Translations under genes and position numbers: made by a program | NCBI RefSeq assembly: GCF_900108175.1 | Contig: NZ_FNVO01000003.1 | Location: 186,001-250,000, forward strand | DNA: 64,000 nucleotides | From: Thermomonospora echinospora | Lineage (GTDB): Bacteria; Actinomycetota; Actinomycetes; Streptosporangiales; Streptosporangiaceae | Direction of reading: 5' to 3' | Part shown: positions 1 through 7,159 of the stretch, piece after piece | Layout: the number at the start of each line of letters is the position of its first letter | Numbering within the stretch: the first letter of the stretch is position 1 | The notes under the pieces: generated by a model | What the model was told of the DNA's origin: nothing | Seen by the model: the letters and a program-made list of their open reading frames with translations, nothing else | The model's database searches: none

Positions 1-450
1 GTGGTCCCACCCCTCGCGGGGCGTCCCGGGACCGTAGCCGCCGCCGCGGACGGTGACCAGCACGGTGGGCTTGTCCTGCAGGAAGCCCGGGCCGGCCGTT
101 CCGGCCGCGACCGTGACGAGGTCGATCCAGGTCTTGACGTGCTGGGAGACGCCGTAGTTGTAGAGCGGGATGGCCAGCAGGACGGCGTCGGCGTCGGCCA
201 GTTCCGCCTTCAGAGCGGCGGCCAGGGCCAGGGCGTCGCGCTGGGCGGGGGTGCGCTGGTCCTCGGGGACGAATCCGGCGGTGGCCGCGTGCGTCCAGGC
301 GTCGGCCGGAAGGGGGTCGGTGCCCAGGTGGCGGCGGACGACCGGCTCGCCGGGGCGGGCGGCAGACCATTCAGCCTCCACGAGGTCGGCGAGCTCGGCG
401 CTGGCCGAGGTGGCGGGCATGATGCTGGCGTCCAGGCGGAACAGGCTCAC
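1..450 (-). CDS. azoR: FMN-dependent NADH-azoreductase (AzoR/AcpD family), 3' end cut off by window edge
   Basis: The first 150 codons are present and the C-terminus runs off the left edge. The protein starts MSLFRLDASIMP and contains the flavodoxin-fold motif PLYNYGVSQHVKTWID followed by RGGGYGPG, the FMN-binding segments typical of AzoR-type NAD(P)H:FMN quinone/azo reductases, which reduce quinones and azo bonds with two electrons. The GTG start at 450 is preceded by GGAG with a five-base spacer. It is divergent from a TetR gene at 573, and an inverted repeat lies between them, so repression by that TetR is likely (inference). The true substrate cannot be read from sequence. Confidence 0.85.
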   Translation of the reverse strand, partial: MSLFRLDASIMPATSASAELADLVEAEWSAARPGEPVVRRHLGTDPLPADAWTHAATAGFVPEDQRTPAQRDALALAAALKAELADADAVLLAIPLYNYGVSQHVKTWIDLVTVAAGTAGPGFLQDKPTVLVTVRGGGYGPGTPREGWDH

Positions 451-525
451 AAGTTCTCCAGGTCAGTGCACGACGCCCCGGGACGGTCCCGATGGCGCGC
501 CGGCGATGTTCGCCGTACGGGAGTG

Positions 526-547
526 TAAGCGGACTTTCCCCCGCTTA
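526..547. promoter_or_regulatory. TetR operator candidate between azoR and tetR
   Basis: Perfect inverted repeat with arms TAAGCGG (526-532) and CCGCTTA (541-547) and an 8-base spacer, in the 122-base gap between the divergent azoreductase and TetR genes. Spacing and position suit a TetR dimer site controlling both promoters. Binding is inferred. Confidence 0.6.
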
Positions 548-572
548 ATATTCCGGCCGTAGAGTAAGTTCT

Positions 573-1193
573 GTGGATCGCCCCGTCCTGCCCCTGCTGG
601 GATCGCCGCGCGCCGCGCGCGCGGACGCCGTGCGCAACCGGCGGCAACTACTGGCCACCGCCCGCGAGATGCTCGCCGAGCAGGGGGTGGCCAGACTCAC
701 CATGGACGCGCTGGCCGAACGGGCGGGGCTGGGCAAGGGAACGGTGTACCGCCGGTTCGGTACCCGCGCCGGGATCTTCCAGGCGCTGATCGAGGACGAC
801 GAGCACGCCTTCCAGGAGCGAGTGCTGTCGGGACCGCCGCCGCTGGGCCCGGGTGCGCCGGCGCTGGACCGCCTGATCGCCTACGGCCGGGCCCGGGCAG
901 CGTTCCTGATCGAGCACCGCGAGATCGTGCGCGCCGCGATCGACGGCCGCCGGCCCGTCCCGGCGGGGACGGAGATGCGGCTCTCCCAGATGCACATCCG
1001 CATGCTGCTCACACAAATCCCCCTGGACGGCGCCGACCTGGACATCCTGGCCGTCCAGCTCACCGCAGCCCTGGAAGCGCCGCTCCTGCTCTACCTATCG
1101 GCGGCCGACTTCACCGACGACGCCCTGCACACCCAGGAACGGACCGCACGCGGCTGGCAGGACCTCGTCCAACGTGTCTGCCGGCGGCCCTGA
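573..1193 (+). CDS. TetR/AcrR family transcriptional regulator
   Basis: 206 residues. The N-terminal helix-turn-helix is clear: about residues 16-65 contain ATAREMLAEQGVARLTMDAL and AERAGLGKGTVYRRFGTRAG, the usual TetR recognition helix with GTVYRRF. The remainder is the ligand-binding helical domain, with no recognisable ligand signature. It starts with GTG 25 bases after the inverted repeat at 526-547 and is divergent from the azoreductase gene, the classic arrangement for a repressor of a quinone- or drug-responsive reductase. Autoregulation is inferred. Confidence 0.88.
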   Translation: MDRPVLPLLGSPRAARADAVRNRRQLLATAREMLAEQGVARLTMDALAERAGLGKGTVYRRFGTRAGIFQALIEDDEHAFQERVLSGPPPLGPGAPALDRLIAYGRARAAFLIEHREIVRAAIDGRRPVPAGTEMRLSQMHIRMLLTQIPLDGADLDILAVQLTAALEAPLLLYLSAADFTDDALHTQERTARGWQDLVQRVCRRP

Positions 1194-1365
1194 CCGATGC
1201 GAGACGCCACCAGCCAGGCGGCAGCACCACCATTTGCCAGGGCACCACGCACCTGGCGGCCTGCACCGCCGCCGTAGTCGTACCGCGGCATCAACCGATC
1301 GGCTGATGGCAGGACGAGCGGCTCGGGCGATGCGGGCGGACACCGTCCAAGGCGATCCTCGGATC

Positions 1366-2271
1366 ATGCCGATCATCGAAGTCAACGGCCTGCGCAAGGC
1401 CTACGGCGGTCGTCCCGTGGTGGACGGCGTCGCGTTCGCCGTCGAGGAGGGGGAGATCTTCGGGATCCTCGGCCCGAACGGCGCCGGCAAGACCACGACC
1501 GTCGAATGCGTGGAGGGTCTGCGCGAGCCCGACGCCGGCATCATCCGCGTCGCGGGCCTTGATCCGCGTATCGACCGTGACCAACTCACCCGGATCCTCG
1601 GCGTTCAGCTCCAGGAGAGCGAGCTGCAGGAGAAGCTGACCGTACGGGAGGCGCTGGAGCTCTACAGCGCCTTCTACCCGGCCCCGGCGGACTGGCGCGG
1701 GCTCGCCGAACGCCTCGGCCTCACCGGCAAGCTCACCACCCGCTTCGGCAGGCTGTCGGGCGGCCAGAAGCAGCGCCTGTTCATCGCCCTGGCCCTCATC
1801 GGCCGCCCCAAGGTCGTCGTGCTGGACGAGCTGACCACCGGCCTTGACCCGCGCGCCCGCCGCGACACCTGGAAGCTGATCGAGGACGTCCGTGACTCCG
1901 GCGTCACCGTCCTGCTCGTTACGCACTTCATGGAGGAGGCCCAGCGGCTCTGTGACCGGATCGCGGTGTTCAAACAGGGTCGTATCGCCGCTCTCGACAC
2001 TCCCGCGGGTCTGATCGACCACAGCGCCGGCGGCACCGTGATCTCGTTCACTCCATCCCGGCCCGTCGATGACGGCGACCTGGCCGGCCTGCCCGAGGCC
2101 GCGGCCTTCGAACACCGGGACGGCCGCCTGACCATCCGCGGCACCGACACGACCGTCAACGCGGTCATCACCCTGCTCGCCCGCCACCAGATCACCGCCC
2201 ACCGGCTACGGGTCACCGACTCCACGCTGGACGACGCCTTCCTCGAACTCACCCAAGACCGGGAGAACTGA
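1366..2271 (+). CDS. ABC-2 type exporter, ATP-binding subunit
   Basis: 301 residues, DrrA/CcmA-like. Walker A is GPNGAGKTT at residues 36-44, the signature is LSGGQKQR, and Walker B is VVVLDELTTGLDP (Leu instead of the usual Pro after the catalytic Glu). A C-terminal extension of about 90 residues follows, as in drug-exporter ATPases. The ATG at 1366 begins the conserved MPIIEVNGLRKAYGG; the reading frame is open further upstream but that part lacks family similarity. The permease gene starts one base after the stop, so they form one transporter. The downstream kinase/regulator pair may control it. Confidence 0.9.
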   Translation: MPIIEVNGLRKAYGGRPVVDGVAFAVEEGEIFGILGPNGAGKTTTVECVEGLREPDAGIIRVAGLDPRIDRDQLTRILGVQLQESELQEKLTVREALELYSAFYPAPADWRGLAERLGLTGKLTTRFGRLSGGQKQRLFIALALIGRPKVVVLDELTTGLDPRARRDTWKLIEDVRDSGVTVLLVTHFMEEAQRLCDRIAVFKQGRIAALDTPAGLIDHSAGGTVISFTPSRPVDDGDLAGLPEAAAFEHRDGRLTIRGTDTTVNAVITLLARHQITAHRLRVTDSTLDDAFLELTQDREN

Positions 2272-2272
2272 C

Positions 2273-3013
2273 GTGTCCGCGTCCACCGCCGTCCTCAAAG
2301 CGGAGCTCCGGCTCTTTTCCCGCGAGCCGTTCAGCCTGTTCTGGATCGTCGCCTTCCCCGCCGTCCTGCTGACGATCCTCGGCCTGATCCCCTCGTTCCG
2401 GGAACCAGATCCCGGCCTCGGCGGGAGCCGGGTCATCGACCTATACGTCCCGGTCAACGTGCTACTCGCCATGATCATGGCCGGCATCCAGGCGCTGCCG
2501 CCCGTGCTGTCCGGCTACCGCGAGCGCGGCATCCTGCGCCGCATGTCCACCACCCCCGTACGGCCCGCCGCGCTACTGACCGCGCAGATCGTCCTGCACT
2601 TCGCGGCCGCCCTGTTCTCGTCGCTGCTGGTCATCGCCATCGGCCGCCTCGCCTTCGACGTGGCCCTGCCCGGCCACCTTCCCGGCTACCTGCTGGCGCT
2701 GCTGCTCGGCGCCCTCGGCGCGCTCGCGCTGGGCGCCGCGGTCACCGCGGTCACCCCCACCGTCAAGGCCACCACCGTCGTCGGCTCGATCGTCTTCTTC
2801 CCGATGATGTTCTTCGCGGGCGTCTGGGTCCCCGTCCAGGCCATGCCCGAGGTGCTGCGGGGCATCGTCGAGTACTCCCCGTTCGGCGCCGCGTCCCAGG
2901 CCCTCCACCAGGCCGCCGAGGGCGGCTGGCCCGACTGGACGCACCTCGGCGTCACCGCCGCGTGGGCCGCCGTCCTGATCGCAGCCGCCGTGCGCTGGTT
3001 CCGGTGGGAATAG
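2273..3013 (+). CDS. ABC-2 type exporter, membrane subunit
   Basis: 246 residues with about six hydrophobic segments, first at residues 18-40, and the ABC-2 permease feature of a late FFAGVWVPVQAMPEVLRGIVEYSPF segment (a re-entrant region before the last helix). It starts with GTG one base after the ATPase stop, and a two-component system follows 13 bases downstream, suggesting one transcription unit from 1366 to 4800. Substrate unknown; families with this layout export peptides, antibiotics or lipids. Confidence 0.88.
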   Translation: MSASTAVLKAELRLFSREPFSLFWIVAFPAVLLTILGLIPSFREPDPGLGGSRVIDLYVPVNVLLAMIMAGIQALPPVLSGYRERGILRRMSTTPVRPAALLTAQIVLHFAAALFSSLLVIAIGRLAFDVALPGHLPGYLLALLLGALGALALGAAVTAVTPTVKATTVVGSIVFFPMMFFAGVWVPVQAMPEVLRGIVEYSPFGAASQALHQAAEGGWPDWTHLGVTAAWAAVLIAAAVRWFRWE

Positions 3014-3026
3014 GAAAATATCTCCG

Positions 3027-4181
3027 ATGGCGACGATCCAGGAGCAGTGGGAACGGTTCTACCGTTGGGGACCGTTCGGCCTGCTGTCCCTCGCGACCTT
3101 CCTGGCCCTGCTCATCCGGGAACTCGTCATGTCGCCCGGGGAGCAGCGAACGGCCGCGCCCCTCATCCTCACCGCGGTGGCCCTCCAGATCTTCCACGTC
3201 GCCGAGAAGATCCCGGGCCATATCTACTACTGGACCCGCACCGTCCTCGCCTTCGCCCTCTCCTGGCTGAACCCCTTCTACAGCGTTTACGCCGTACTCG
3301 GGTACTTCGACGCCCCGCGCTACCTGACCCGCCGCTGGGCCCGCGCCGGAACGTTCGCCACGGCGGTCACCTTGGCCGGCGCCCAGGCGGGCGGGCTGCC
3401 ACCGGAGAGCCCCGGCCACGTGGCCGCCTTCGGCGGCCTCCTCGCCCTGAACTCCGGGCTCGTCTTCGTCATCGGCGGCATGGCCGACAGGGAGGCCGAG
3501 CAGGCCCGCGTCCAGGAGGAGACCATCGCCGAACTCGAACGGACCAACGCCCGCCTGGAACAGGCCCTCGCCGAGAACGCCGCCCTCCAGGCACAGCTCA
3601 TCGTCCAGGCCCGCGAAGCCGGCGTCAGCGACGAGCGCCGCCGCCTGGCCGCCGAGATCCACGACACCATCGCCCAGGGCCTGACGGGCATCATCGCCCA
3701 GCTCCAGGCCGCCGAAGACGGCGAGCACGTCCGCCGCGCCACCGACCTCGCCCGCGAGAGCCTCCGAGAGGCCCGCCGCTCCGTGCGGAACCTCGCGCCC
3801 ACCCACCTGGAGCACGACTCGCTCCCCGAAGCCCTCAAGAAGATCACCGACGGCAAGGCCCACCTCACCGTCACCGGGACGGCCGAGCCCCTGCACGACG
3901 AACTGGAGGCCGCCCTCCTGCGCATCGCCCAGGAGGCCGTCGCCAACGCCACCCGCCACGCGCACGCGGAACGCATCGGTGTGACCCTCTCCTACATGGA
4001 CGACGAAGTGACACTCGACATCCGCGACGACGGCCGCGGCTTCACCCGCCCCACCCGCGGCTTCGGCCTGACCGCCATGCGCGAACGCGCCGAACGTGTC
4101 GCCGGCACCCTGGAGATCGAGTCCGAGCCCGGCCGCGGCACGGCCGTCTCCGCCCGCGTACCGTTGATCCGCCATGGCTGA
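3027..4181 (+). CDS. Two-component sensor histidine kinase (HisKA_3 type)
   Basis: 384 residues. The N-terminal 155 residues hold several membrane helices; a coiled coil follows (about 160-200, EEETIAELERTNARLEQAL). The dimerisation/phosphoacceptor segment is DERRRLAAEIHDTIAQGLTG, with His212 as the predicted phosphorylated residue, and the ATPase domain shows EAVANATRHAHA (N box), DDGRGF (D box) and GFGLTAMRERA (G box). This is the NarL/DesK-type kinase class. Its stop overlaps the regulator start by 8 bases, so they are a cognate pair. It sits directly behind the ABC-2 exporter, which it probably senses or regulates (inference). Confidence 0.92.
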   Translation: MATIQEQWERFYRWGPFGLLSLATFLALLIRELVMSPGEQRTAAPLILTAVALQIFHVAEKIPGHIYYWTRTVLAFALSWLNPFYSVYAVLGYFDAPRYLTRRWARAGTFATAVTLAGAQAGGLPPESPGHVAAFGGLLALNSGLVFVIGGMADREAEQARVQEETIAELERTNARLEQALAENAALQAQLIVQAREAGVSDERRRLAAEIHDTIAQGLTGIIAQLQAAEDGEHVRRATDLARESLREARRSVRNLAPTHLEHDSLPEALKKITDGKAHLTVTGTAEPLHDELEAALLRIAQEAVANATRHAHAERIGVTLSYMDDEVTLDIRDDGRGFTRPTRGFGLTAMRERAERVAGTLEIESEPGRGTAVSARVPLIRHG

Positions 4182-4800
4182 CATCACCGTGCTGATCGTC
4201 GATGACCACCCCGTCGTTCGGGACGGGCTGCGCGGCATGTTCGCCGCGACCACCGGCTTCCAGGTCCTGGGCGAGGCCGCCGACGGCCGCCAAGCCGTGG
4301 CCCTCGCCGAAGAGCTCCGCCCCGACGTCGTCCTCATGGACCTGCGGATGCCCGGCGGAGGCGGTGTGGAGGCCATCACCGAACTCACCCGCCGCGGCCT
4401 GCCCTGCAAGGTCCTCGTCCTCACCACCTACGACACCGACACCGACACGATCCCGGCGATCGAGGCCGGCGCCACCGGCTATCTGCTCAAGGACGCCCCC
4501 CGCGACGACCTCTTCAACGCCGTGCGCGCCGCCGCCGAAGGCCGCACCGTCCTGTCCCCGGCCATCGCCTCCCGCCTGGTCTCCCGCGTACGCCAGCCCC
4601 GCGGCGAATCTCTGAGCACCCGCGAACTGGAGGTCCTGCGCCTGGTGGCCCGCGGCACCAGCAACCGGGAGATCGCCGCCGAGCTCTTCATCAGCGAGGC
4701 CACGGTCAAGACCCACCTCACCCACATCTACGCGAAACTGAACGTCAAAGACCGAGCCGCAGCGGTGGCCGCCGCCTACGGCAAACACCTACTGCCCTGA
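4174..4800 (+). CDS. Response regulator, NarL/FixJ (LuxR HTH) family
   Basis: 208 residues. Receiver domain at 1-120 with acidic pair D10/D11, phosphoacceptor D56 in VVLMDLRMPG, and Lys in GYLLKDAP. The C-terminal LuxR-type helix-turn-helix is LSTRELEVLRLVARGTSNREIAAELFISEATVKTHLTHIYAKL. It is translationally coupled to the kinase (8-base overlap). Probable target is the upstream ABC-2 exporter or the operon itself. A short hairpin follows the stop. Confidence 0.93.
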   Translation: MADITVLIVDDHPVVRDGLRGMFAATTGFQVLGEAADGRQAVALAEELRPDVVLMDLRMPGGGGVEAITELTRRGLPCKVLVLTTYDTDTDTIPAIEAGATGYLLKDAPRDDLFNAVRAAAEGRTVLSPAIASRLVSRVRQPRGESLSTRELEVLRLVARGTSNREIAAELFISEATVKTHLTHIYAKLNVKDRAAAVAAAYGKHLLP

Positions 4801-4817
4801 CTGGAGGGTTACGGGGT

Positions 4818-4835
4818 CCGGCCGTTCGTGGCCGG
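4818..4835. terminator. Small bidirectional hairpin between convergent genes
   Basis: CCGGCC, six-base loop, GGCCGG, in the 37-base gap between the response regulator and the converging monooxygenase. No T tract; short stem, so only a weak terminator candidate. Confidence 0.4.
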
Positions 4836-4837
4836 GC

Positions 4838-6307
4838 TCAGTGCTGGAGGTGGTAGTCGGAGGGGTTCAGACGGCGGGTACGGCGGCGGTAGCCGGTCAT
4901 GAAGCCGGGCCAGTTGTTGGTGTTGCGGCGGTCGGCATCGAGGTACCAGCTGTCGCAGCCGCCCTGGTTCCAGACCGAGGCGGACAGGCGGCGCTGGGCG
5001 GCGGCGTCGAAGCGGTCGAGCACGTCCTCCCGCACGTCCATCGAGGTGACGCCGCGTGCCAGCAGGTGGGCGGCCTGGACGATGTAGGCGATCTGGCTTT
5101 CGAGCATGTGGACGATGGAGCCGGAGCCGACGTTGGTGTTGGGGCCGTACATCAGGAAGAAGTTGGGGAACCCGGGGACGGCCAGGCCCAGGTAGGCGCG
5201 GGCGCCGTCCTTCCAGGCGTCGTTGAGCTCGGTGCCGTGCGGGCCGGTGACGCGCATGGGGGCGACGAAGTCCTGGGAGCGGAAACCGGTGGCCCAGATG
5301 ACGGTGTCGGCGAGGTGGTGCTCGCCGTCGGCGGTGCGGACCCCGTCCGGGGTGAGCTCGGTGATGGGGCTGTCGATGACGCCGACGTTGGGCCTGTTCA
5401 GGGTCTCGTAGTACTCGCTGGAGGTCAGAATCCGCTTGCAGCCCGGCTCGTAGCGCGGGGTGAGGCGGTCCCGCAGCTTCGGGTCCCGCACCGAGCGCAG
5501 GGCGTACCGGCACAGCGCGCGGACGGGCGCCGACAGCAGGCGACGGCCGCGCGGGGACACCAGGCTCGGGTTGAGCACCAGCTCGAACCACAGGAAGATC
5601 CCCAGCCGTGACAGCTTCTGCACGGCGGGGACGCGGCGGTTGAGGGCGTGCCGCCAACGGGGGTAGACGCGGTCGGGTTTGCGGCTGATCCAGTGCACCT
5701 CCAGTTGGAAGACGGTCAGGGACTCGGCGTCGGAGGCGATGAGAGGGACGAACTGGATGGCGCTGGCGCCGTTGCCGACCACCGCGACGCGGGCGCCCGT
5801 CAGGTCGTGGTCGTGGTCCCATCGCGCCGAGTGGAACATCGTGCCGCCGAAGGAGTCCATGCCGGGCAGCCGGGGAACGGCCGGGTTGCTGAGCTGCCCG
5901 CAGGCGGCGACCAGCAGGTCGTACTCCAGGTGCTCTCCGTCGCCGGTCCGCACCCGCCATCGGCCGCGCGCCGCATCGAACTCGGCGTCTATGATCTCGA
6001 TGCCCAGCCGCAGGTGCGGGGTCAGCCCGTACGCGGCCGTGCAGTGCCGCAGGTAGTCCAGGATCTCCGGCTGCTCGGCGAACCGGCGCGTCCAGTCGGG
6101 CTTGGGCTCGAACGAGTACGAGTACAGGTACGAGGGCGCGTCGCAGGCGGCACCGGGATAGGTGTTGTCGCGCCAGACTCCCCCGACGCCGTCGGCTTTG
6201 TCGAAGATAGTGAGGTCGGTGAAGCCGGCCTGTTTCAGGCCGATGGCCAGGCCGATGCCGCTGAACCCGGCTCCGACGACAGCGATCGACAGGTCCCTGC
6301 GTCCCAT
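4838..6307 (-). CDS. FAD-dependent monooxygenase, Baeyer-Villiger type
   Basis: 489 residues. First dinucleotide fold GAGFSG at 12-17 (FAD), the Baeyer-Villiger fingerprint F-x-G-x3-H-x3-W at F153, G155, H159 and W163, and a second fold VVGNGASA starting near 177 (NADPH). The family inserts oxygen next to ketones, giving esters or lactones; the substrate is unknown. The open frame continues upstream to 6700, but ATG at 6307 is chosen because GGAGGGAG lies six bases before it and the Rossmann fold starts right there. Divergent from a TetR gene, with an operator-like repeat at 6368-6383. Could be annotated as a flavin-containing monooxygenase, but the fingerprint favours BVMO. Confidence 0.88.
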   Translation of the reverse strand: MGRRDLSIAVVGAGFSGIGLAIGLKQAGFTDLTIFDKADGVGGVWRDNTYPGAACDAPSYLYSYSFEPKPDWTRRFAEQPEILDYLRHCTAAYGLTPHLRLGIEIIDAEFDAARGRWRVRTGDGEHLEYDLLVAACGQLSNPAVPRLPGMDSFGGTMFHSARWDHDHDLTGARVAVVGNGASAIQFVPLIASDAESLTVFQLEVHWISRKPDRVYPRWRHALNRRVPAVQKLSRLGIFLWFELVLNPSLVSPRGRRLLSAPVRALCRYALRSVRDPKLRDRLTPRYEPGCKRILTSSEYYETLNRPNVGVIDSPITELTPDGVRTADGEHHLADTVIWATGFRSQDFVAPMRVTGPHGTELNDAWKDGARAYLGLAVPGFPNFFLMYGPNTNVGSGSIVHMLESQIAYIVQAAHLLARGVTSMDVREDVLDRFDAAAQRRLSASVWNQGGCDSWYLDADRRNTNNWPGFMTGYRRRTRRLNPSDYHLQH

Positions 6308-6367
6308 GCGCGGCTCCCTCCGGGGTGGGGGCGACGGGGCGGCGGCGTCCCGGCGGACACCCAACTT

Positions 6368-6383
6368 CCGACGCCTGTGTCGG
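6368..6383. promoter_or_regulatory. TetR operator candidate, CCGAC-N6-GTCGG, monooxygenase/tetR promoter
   Basis: Core inverted repeat CCGAC (6368-6372), six-base spacer, GTCGG (6379-6383), followed by TTAG. The same core with identical spacing occurs at 7115-7130 before the FAD oxidoreductase. It is in the intergenic region of the monooxygenase and TetR 6420, so the TetR is the obvious ligand (inference). Confidence 0.65.
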
Positions 6384-6419
6384 TTAGGGTGACGCCAAAC
6401 GGAGGAGGGAGTCAAGACG

Positions 6420-7031
6420 ATGGGCGAAACCGCGCCGAAGTCGCGGATGCGGGCACCGGCCCGCCGGGCGTTGATCACCGCGGCGGCGCTGAAGATCTTC
6501 GCCGGCAAGGGGTACCACGCCACGTCCCTGGGCGAGATCGCGGCGGCGGCCGGAGTGGCGCGGACGGTGCTGTACGACCACTTCCCCTCCAAGCGGGTGC
6601 TGCTGCTGGCGGTCATGCAGGAGCAGAACGCGGCGCTGGTGGAGTACGTGGGATCCCGCATCACCGGCTCGGGCTCGGCCGAAGAGCGGATGCGCTCCAC
6701 GATCGACGCCTACTTCAGCTTCGCCCAGAGCAAGCCCGATGCGCGCAAGCTGCTGTTCGACCGTACCGACGAGGACGACCCGGAGATCCGCACCGTCCGC
6801 CAGGGCATCCGTGAGTCGCGCACGCGAGCGGTCACGGCACTGCTGGCCGGCGACATGCGCTCGGTCGGGGTGGACCCGGGCGAGCCGATCGCCGAGGCGA
6901 TGGTCGAACTCATCATCACCGGCCTGGACGGCGTGGCGCAGTGGTGGGGGCGCAACCCCCAGATGCCCCGGTCGGTGCTGGTCGAGGGGGCGATGCGGCT
7001 GCTGTGGACCGGGCTGGGGAACGTCGGGTAG
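6420..7031 (+). CDS. TetR family regulator of the flavoenzyme pair
   Basis: 203 residues. Helix-turn-helix region about 15-62: ITAAALKIFAGKGYHATSLG then EIAAAAGVARTVLYDHFPSK. The C-terminal half is a generic ligand-binding bundle. ATG at 6420 follows GGAGGAGG 7-8 bases upstream. It lies between a divergent Baeyer-Villiger-type monooxygenase and a downstream FAD oxidoreductase, and both promoters have the CCGAC-N6-GTCGG repeat; I infer that it represses both and itself. Confidence 0.88.
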   Translation: MGETAPKSRMRAPARRALITAAALKIFAGKGYHATSLGEIAAAAGVARTVLYDHFPSKRVLLLAVMQEQNAALVEYVGSRITGSGSAEERMRSTIDAYFSFAQSKPDARKLLFDRTDEDDPEIRTVRQGIRESRTRAVTALLAGDMRSVGVDPGEPIAEAMVELIITGLDGVAQWWGRNPQMPRSVLVEGAMRLLWTGLGNVG

Positions 7032-7054
7032 CCCGACGGGCGCGAGCGGACGAG

Positions 7055-7085
7055 GGCCGCCGGGGGGTTGACGCCCCCGGCGGCC
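7055..7085 (+). terminator. Intrinsic terminator after tetR
   Basis: GGCCGCCGGGGG, seven-base loop, CCCCCGGCGGCC: a perfect 12-bp stem 23 bases after the TetR stop, followed by TTCCTCAT. It separates the TetR transcript from the downstream oxidoreductase, which then needs its own promoter. Confidence 0.75.
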
Positions 7086-7110
7086 TTCCTCATAGTGGGG
7101 ACCCACCCCG

Positions 7111-7134
7111 TTAACCGACACAAATGTCGGTTAA
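7111..7134. promoter_or_regulatory. Operator candidate before the FAD oxidoreductase
   Basis: Perfect inverted repeat with ten-base arms TTAACCGACA and TGTCGGTTAA and a four-base centre, 25 bases before the GTG start at 7160. The core CCGAC-N6-GTCGG matches 6368-6383 exactly in arms and spacing, and the right-flank TTA is also shared. Best read as the high-affinity site of TetR 6420. Confidence 0.75.
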
Positions 7135-7159
7135 ACCACCCCCCTGTGAGGAGTGTGTC

